A DNA stretch of 62,481 nt from NCBI RefSeq assembly GCF_000517265.1, contig NZ_AYSJ01000002.1, positions 117,507 through 179,987 of the forward strand, written 5' to 3'. Position 1 is the first letter of the stretch. Each line of letters begins with the position of its first letter. Below are positions 58,431 to 62,481 of the stretch, one piece after another. The stretch comes from Photorhabdus khanii NC19. Its GTDB lineage: Bacteria; Pseudomonadota; Gammaproteobacteria; Enterobacterales; Enterobacteriaceae. Under the pieces are notes generated by a model. The model did not search any database. It was not told the origin of the DNA and worked only from the letters and a program-made list of their open reading frames with translations. The translations under genes were made by a program, and so were the position numbers.

Positions 58431-59852
58431 ATGTCATTTAGTCGGCGCCAATTTATTCAGACATCAGGCTTGGCAATGTGTATCGGAGCCGCTCCTTTTG
58501 TGGTTGGGGCCAGCAAAAATCAGCAAACTGCCTTGCCGATTCCCCCTTTATTGGAATCTCGTGGTGGGCAGCCACTATTTCTGACTTTACAAAAAGCCCA
58601 CTGGACGTTTGATGGACAATATAAAACCAGTGTGTGGGGGATTAATGGTCAATATCTTGGTCCGACTGTCCGGGTTCATAAAAACGATGACGTCAAACTG
58701 ATATACAGTAATCGGTTAGCGGAGCCGGTTTCGATGACCGTCAGCGGATTGCAATTACCGGGAACGCTGACTGGTGGGGTAGCCCGTCAGATTTCTCCGG
58801 GGGCTGACTGGTCGCCGGTGTTGCCTATTCGTCAGCAGGCGGCGACTTGCTGGTATCATGCCAATACCCCTAACCGGATGGCACCGCATGTTTATAATGG
58901 CTTGGCGGGAATGTGGCTGGTGGAAGATGAAACCAGCCGTCATTTGCCGTTGCCAAAACATTATGGTGTTAATGACCTTCCGGTTATTTTGCAGGATAAA
59001 CGGCTGGATAATTTTGGTGTTCCTGAGTATCAACCCGTCGCGGGTGGTGGGTTTATCGGTAATACATTGTTGGTTAATGGCGTACAAAATCCTTTTATTG
59101 AAGTATCCCGTGGCTGGATCCGTCTGCGTTTACTGAATGCATCCAATGCCCGCCGATATCAGCTACAGATCAGTGATGGCCGTCCTTTCTATATGATAGG
59201 CACCGATTTGGGGTTGTTACCTGCGCCGGTAGCGGTTCCGCAACTGTCCCTTGCGCCAGGTGAACGGCGTGAAGTATTGATTGATATGTCTGAAGGGGAT
59301 GAAGTTTCTGTTACCGCGGGTGAATCAGCCGGCATACTTGACAGGCTGCGTGGGTTGTTTGAACCCTCTACTATGCTGATTTCCAGCACAGTTCTGACCA
59401 TTAAACCGACAGGTTTGTTATCTTTGGTGACAGATGCCTTGCCATCCCGTCTGGTCGATGATGTTATGCCGGTTTCTAACGTAATCCGTAACCGGGAAAT
59501 TTATCTTGATGGTAATACGCCGGGAATTAATGGTGTGTTGTGGGATATGAACCGGGTAGATATTACCAGCCAGCAGGGAACATGGGAGCGTTGGATCGTA
59601 AATGCAACCTTCCCACAGCCGTTCCATATTGGCGGTGTGCAGTTTAAAGTGATAAATCACAATGGTGAGACACCTCAGCCACAGGATTATGGTTGGAAGG
59701 ATACCGTCTGGGTTAATGGGCGCGTGGAATTACTGGTTTATATGAACCAGCCATCTTATGAACACTTCCCATTCCTGTATTACAGCCAGATCCTGGAAAT
59801 GGCCGATCGCGGCTCTGTGGGGCAGTTAGTGACCATACCTGCCAATCAGTAA
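58431..59852 (+). CDS. ftsP: Cell division protein FtsP (SufI)
   Basis: A periplasmic multicopper-oxidase-like protein without copper that protects the divisome under stress. The Tat signal SFSRRQFIQTSGLAM has the twin-arginine motif. The cupredoxin repeats have WGINGQYLGPTVRVHKNDDV, TCWYHANTPNRMAPHVYNGL, and MNQPSYEHFPFLYYSQILEM at the end, with the histidine ligands of true oxidases largely missing. At 473 residues it is the usual size. It stands after plsC, as in E. coli. Confidence 0.94.
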   Translation: MSFSRRQFIQTSGLAMCIGAAPFVVGASKNQQTALPIPPLLESRGGQPLFLTLQKAHWTFDGQYKTSVWGINGQYLGPTVRVHKNDDVKLIYSNRLAEPVSMTVSGLQLPGTLTGGVARQISPGADWSPVLPIRQQAATCWYHANTPNRMAPHVYNGLAGMWLVEDETSRHLPLPKHYGVNDLPVILQDKRLDNFGVPEYQPVAGGGFIGNTLLVNGVQNPFIEVSRGWIRLRLLNASNARRYQLQISDGRPFYMIGTDLGLLPAPVAVPQLSLAPGERREVLIDMSEGDEVSVTAGESAGILDRLRGLFEPSTMLISSTVLTIKPTGLLSLVTDALPSRLVDDVMPVSNVIRNREIYLDGNTPGINGVLWDMNRVDITSQQGTWERWIVNATFPQPFHIGGVQFKVINHNGETPQPQDYGWKDTVWVNGRVELLVYMNQPSYEHFPFLYYSQILEMADRGSVGQLVTIPANQ

Positions 59853-59960
59853 ATCAAAATTTGGTGCGCGGTCTTAATGCCGCGCACGTTTTAATTCTTA
59901 TGGTCTATTATCGCTATATGGATTTTTTAGTCACCTTTCAGCATTAATCATTGAAATCAA

Positions 59961-60815
59961 TTAATCAAGGAGATGACTGAATTCACTGAAATCAACGAAT
60001 GTCTCAGGGGTTGGCCCCAGACGTTTGCCGATATCCAGTGTCGTCATCGTGGTCAGATCTTCTTTGTCCAATTTGAAGTCGAACACTTCAAAATTCTCTC
60101 TGAGTCTTGATAATGTGGTTGATTTTGGGATCACAATCATACCGTTATCGATGTGCCAGCGGATAACTATCTGAGCTGGTGTCTTGCTGTACTTTTGTGC
60201 CAGATGTTGAACCAATTGATTATCAAATACGCCTTCACCACCTTGTGCCAGCGGGCTCCAGGATTCGGTAGCAATATTATGAGTGGCATTCCAGGCATGA
60301 AGCTGGCGTTGTTGCAGTAGTGGGTGTAATTCGACCTGATTAATCACGGGATGAACGCCAGTTTCATTGATCAGCCGTTGGAGATGCTCGGTGTGGAAGT
60401 TAGAAACCCCGATACTGCGGATAAGCCCCTCTTTCTGTAATTCAATAAATTGCTGCCAGGCTTCTACATATTGATCTTGCGGTGGTGCAGGCCAGTGCAT
60501 TAGATAAAGATCAATATAATCCAGTTGCAATTTTTCCAGACTTTCTGTCAACGCGGCGCGAACATCACCATGCCGGTCATTCCACAATTTGGTTGTGACA
60601 AAGATATCTTCACGGGGGATATCTGTTTCTTGTAGCGCTTTGCCTACTCCTTCCTCATTATTGTAAATAGCGGCGGTGTCAATTGCCCGATAACCGATAT
60701 CCAGAGCAGCATGGATTGTGGTAATTACCTGTTGATTATCTGCGGCCCATGACCCAAGCCCCAATTGTGGCATATGGTTTCCATCAGCGAGTCTGATGAT
60801 TGGTTGGTTGTCCAT
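59961..60815 (-). CDS. dkgA: 2,5-diketo-D-gluconate reductase A (aldo-keto reductase) DkgA
   Basis: An NADPH-dependent aldo-keto reductase acting on diketogluconate, methylglyoxal and other aldehydes. The catalytic tetrad is visible: D in YRAIDTAAIYNNEEGVGKAL with the tyrosine, K in VTTKLWNDRHGD and H in YLMHWPAPPQDQY. The C-terminal NADPH-binding IVIPKSTTLSRLRENFEVFD is also plain. It has 284 residues, slightly longer than E. coli. It is transcribed alone; in E. coli the neighbour yqhD lies next to it, but it is absent here. Confidence 0.93.
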   Translation of the reverse strand: MDNQPIIRLADGNHMPQLGLGSWAADNQQVITTIHAALDIGYRAIDTAAIYNNEEGVGKALQETDIPREDIFVTTKLWNDRHGDVRAALTESLEKLQLDYIDLYLMHWPAPPQDQYVEAWQQFIELQKEGLIRSIGVSNFHTEHLQRLINETGVHPVINQVELHPLLQQRQLHAWNATHNIATESWSPLAQGGEGVFDNQLVQHLAQKYSKTPAQIVIRWHIDNGMIVIPKSTTLSRLRENFEVFDFKLDKEDLTTMTTLDIGKRLGPTPETFVDFSEFSHLLD

Positions 60816-61105
60816 GACTACCTCCTAAAAGATAGATTTAAAATATTAGCTGAAATTAATAATGTAGCCTCATAGCAGGGTGGTTGATATTAAGTTGATG
60901 TTAAAGGTAATTGAAGAAAGTAATACGACAGGCGTGATCTAAGCCATGCATTTTGACTAAGATATGGCTCAATACATGAATTGACCGGTTTTATGGAGCG
61001 GCGACACCAGGAATATCACCCATTGACTGGGCCGCAGTTCACATAATATTGACGCATTAAGTTAAGAATAAAAATCCTGTTGCGGCTTGTAAACCATAAT
61101 GACTT

Positions 61106-61777
61106 TTATTTACGTTTTGCTGCGGTGGTTTTCCTGTGGCACCAGTACATCAGCAGAGAGGCGATTAAACCACTTAACAACAGCACGATGGGTAAAATGA
61201 TCAAAATGTTTATCACCAGATCCTGGTGGTTTTTAATAAACGGGATCTGATTGAGGAGATAACCAAAACCGACCATGATGACTACCCATAGTAAGCCACT
61301 GAGCCAGTTAAAAATTTGAAAACGTTTACTGTTGAGTCCGGATATACCTGCCAGTGTTGGTAACAGAGTACGGACAAAAGCCAGAAAACGGCCAACCAAC
61401 AAAGCGGCCAGACCATGTTTGAAAAACAGCATATTGGCCCGTTGGCGGTACTGAATAGGAAGTTGCGCCAGCCAACCTTTAACCCGTTTTGTATCACCAA
61501 GCCATAGTCCTTGAAGGTAGCCGAGCCAGCAACCGATACTTGCCGCAGCTGTCAGTATGAAAACGGTTGGGATAAAACTCATTACCCCTTTGGCAATCAA
61601 CGCGCCGGCGAGGATTAATAGCGTATCACCGGGCAGAAAAGCGGCGGGTAATAAACCATTTTCCAGAACCAGTGTTACAAACAGAATGCCATAGATAATC
61701 CAGAGAACATCGGGGTTGGCAAGTTTGGAAAAATCATGCTGCCATAATGCTTGCATGATCTCGTTTAGTACTTCCAT
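61106..61777 (-). CDS. yghB: DedA-family membrane protein YghB
   Basis: DedA proteins flip or transport undecaprenyl phosphate/lipids and are needed for cell division at high temperature. It opens [20 protein letters not shown], then has [20 protein letters not shown] with the conserved charged/proline-rich loop. [19 protein letters not shown] (the essential arginines) and [20 protein letters not shown] follow. It has 223 residues and several membrane helices. The context (dkgA) supports YghB rather than the paralogue YqjA, but sequence alone does not separate them fully. Confidence 0.9.
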   Translation of the reverse strand: MEVLNEIMQALWQHDFSKLANPDVLWIIYGILFVTLVLENGLLPAAFLPGDTLLILAGALIAKGVMSFIPTVFILTAAASIGCWLGYLQGLWLGDTKRVKGWLAQLPIQYRQRANMLFFKHGLAALLVGRFLAFVRTLLPTLAGISGLNSKRFQIFNWLSGLLWVVIMVGFGYLLNQIPFIKNHQDLVINILIILPIVLLLSGLIASLLMYWCHRKTTAAKRK

Positions 61778-61918
61778 TGTTTATCCTGTGACTATTATAA
61801 GTGAATTTATTGCAATTGCATTATAAAAGTCAGTTTACCGCAAAATTTTGAGCATAGCTTGATTGATCTCTTGCTGGGGAAAACTTATGGTTGGTGTTCA
61901 TTAATAAATTTAGCAAGA

Positions 61919-61963
61919 CCCGCCGTAAACCCTCGCCTTTTGCGACACCCTCTTTACGGCGGG
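61919..61963. repeat. Inverted repeat downstream of yhaV
   Basis: CCCGCCGTAAA (61919-61929) and TTTACGGCGGG (61953-61963), a perfect 11-bp stem seven bases after the yhaV stop, with no T-run. A transcript end or processing signal is possible. Confidence 0.6.
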
Positions 61964-61969
61964 GAGCAG

Positions 61970-62437
61970 TCACATAAGTGTGGTGAATCTCGATTCTTTT
62001 AAAAGCGAATTCCAGTCATCTGGTGGGCGTCCAGCGTTAAGCATTTCACCAAATACTTTGTAAGCGTCGTGTTGATCACCATACACCCTTTTTGTTCTCT
62101 CATCATTTACCCAACCGAAGATAATAATTTTACTTTCGGTGTGAAAACGGAAAAAGAATCGATATTGTTGGAAAAATTTTGCTCTGAACCAGTGTTTTCT
62201 TTTGCCACCTAATGTATGGCCCAAACGAAAGGCTATATTAGCTGGGTCACTGGGAATAATTTCAGTAACGAGTTTTATGATTGCAGCCAAGCGTTTTGTA
62301 TCATTTTTTTTCAGATAGTCATTTGGATATTTCTGTTGAAGTTGTTCGGCTTTATCTATTATTTGTTTCAGTTGTTCTATAAAGCACGGATGGGCAAAAA
62401 GAGCCCACCCGTTTATTACACATACTCGATCGTACAT
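61970..62437 (-). CDS. yhaV: YhaV-type toxin of a PrlF-YhaV system
   Basis: YhaV is a ribosome-dependent RNase toxin of the RelE superfamily. The 155-residue product has the family blocks NGWALFAHPCFIEQLKQIID, AFRLGHTLGGKRKHWFRAKF, FFQQYRFFFRFHTESKIIIF and GWVNDERTKRVYGDQHDAY, ending DDWNSLLKESR. Catalytic residues cannot be named safely by eye. Its ATG is six bases after the stop of the antitoxin gene, a normal operon. Nothing indicates truncation. Confidence 0.9.
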   Translation of the reverse strand: MYDRVCVINGWALFAHPCFIEQLKQIIDKAEQLQQKYPNDYLKKNDTKRLAAIIKLVTEIIPSDPANIAFRLGHTLGGKRKHWFRAKFFQQYRFFFRFHTESKIIIFGWVNDERTKRVYGDQHDAYKVFGEMLNAGRPPDDWNSLLKESRFTTLM

Positions 62438-62443
62438 AATCCT

Positions 62444-62481
62444 TTACTCATCGTCAGCAAATAGTGGGTTATTGAGATCTA
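62444..62481 (-). CDS. PrlF-like antitoxin, C-terminal end only
   Basis: The minus strand entering the window reads DLNNPLFADDE and a TAA (62444-62446), in the position of the PrlF antitoxin gene ahead of yhaV. PrlF is an AbrB-type DNA-binding protein that blocks YhaV and represses the operon. The rest of the gene lies outside the window. Confidence 0.6.
   Translation of the reverse strand, partial: DLNNPLFADDE

Overview
The window is chromosomal DNA from an enterobacterium of the Morganellaceae, most probably Photorhabdus (possibly Xenorhabdus). The call rests on protein relatedness and gene order: rpsU-dnaG-rpoD, tsaD, plsY, folB, uppP, cca, ygiM, ygiF, glnE, hldE, ubiK, ribB, ygiD, ygiC, ygiB, tolC, nudF, cpdA, yqiA, parE, parC, plsC, ftsP, dkgA and yghB follow the E. 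coli 66-69 minute region. They are broken up by A+T-rich accessory islands containing type VI secretion (T6SS) accessory genes. No database search was possible, so product names come from recognising protein families by eye.

Positions 1-21255 form an accessory block next to tRNA-Ile2 (ileX) and rpoD. It opens with the ruins of a CBASS anti-phage locus: a SAVED-domain effector with two frameshifts and a CD-NTase gene. An IS4-family element (1805-3195) separates this from a P2/K139-like prophage remnant (3196-19200). The element truncates both the CD-NTase and the phage terminase, and both proteins now end inside its identical terminal repeats. The prophage keeps capsid and baseplate genes but has lost portal, sheath, tube, lysis genes, integrase and part of the tape measure. 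Its baseplate J gene is split by a canonical IS4 copy with an 11-bp target duplication. Downstream lies what looks like an undescribed dinQ/agrB-type type I toxin-antitoxin locus (19244-19783). A promoter and terminator define a ~120-nt RNA whose 5' end pairs over 25 nt with the leader of an mRNA encoding a 27-residue hydrophobic peptide resembling E. coli DinQ. The rest of the block, up to the tRNA gene, holds a Ner-like regulator and a degenerate copy of the tRNA 3' end, implying at least two rounds of integration.

Positions 21256-36728 are conserved core: the macromolecular synthesis operon, then tRNA modification and maturation (tsaD, cca), phospholipid and undecaprenyl phosphate metabolism (plsY, uppP), folate (folB), glutamine synthetase control (glnE) and LPS heptose synthesis (hldE). 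Positions 36729-40299 are an accessory island. It has two tandem ~0.58-kb repeats carrying a small ORF, then a decayed T6SS cluster with a PAAR tip gene that has a slipped poly-A start and a DUF3396 immunity-like gene, preceded by a perfect CRP-like palindrome. Core returns with ubiK, the FMN riboswitch plus ribB, and ygiD.

Positions 42688-46213 form a second island: a DUF1835/DUF3658-like gene fragment, an RHH antitoxin whose RelE/ParE toxin is cut to 27 residues, a probable effector/immunity cassette (one DUF4056-like protein, two paralogous membrane-anchored proteins and the tail of a third) and an orphan Hcp. From 46214 to 61777 the core resumes with ygiC-ygiB, tolC, the nudF-cpdA-yqiA-parE-parC-plsC-ftsP run, dkgA and yghB. 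The window ends in a PrlF-YhaV toxin-antitoxin pair.
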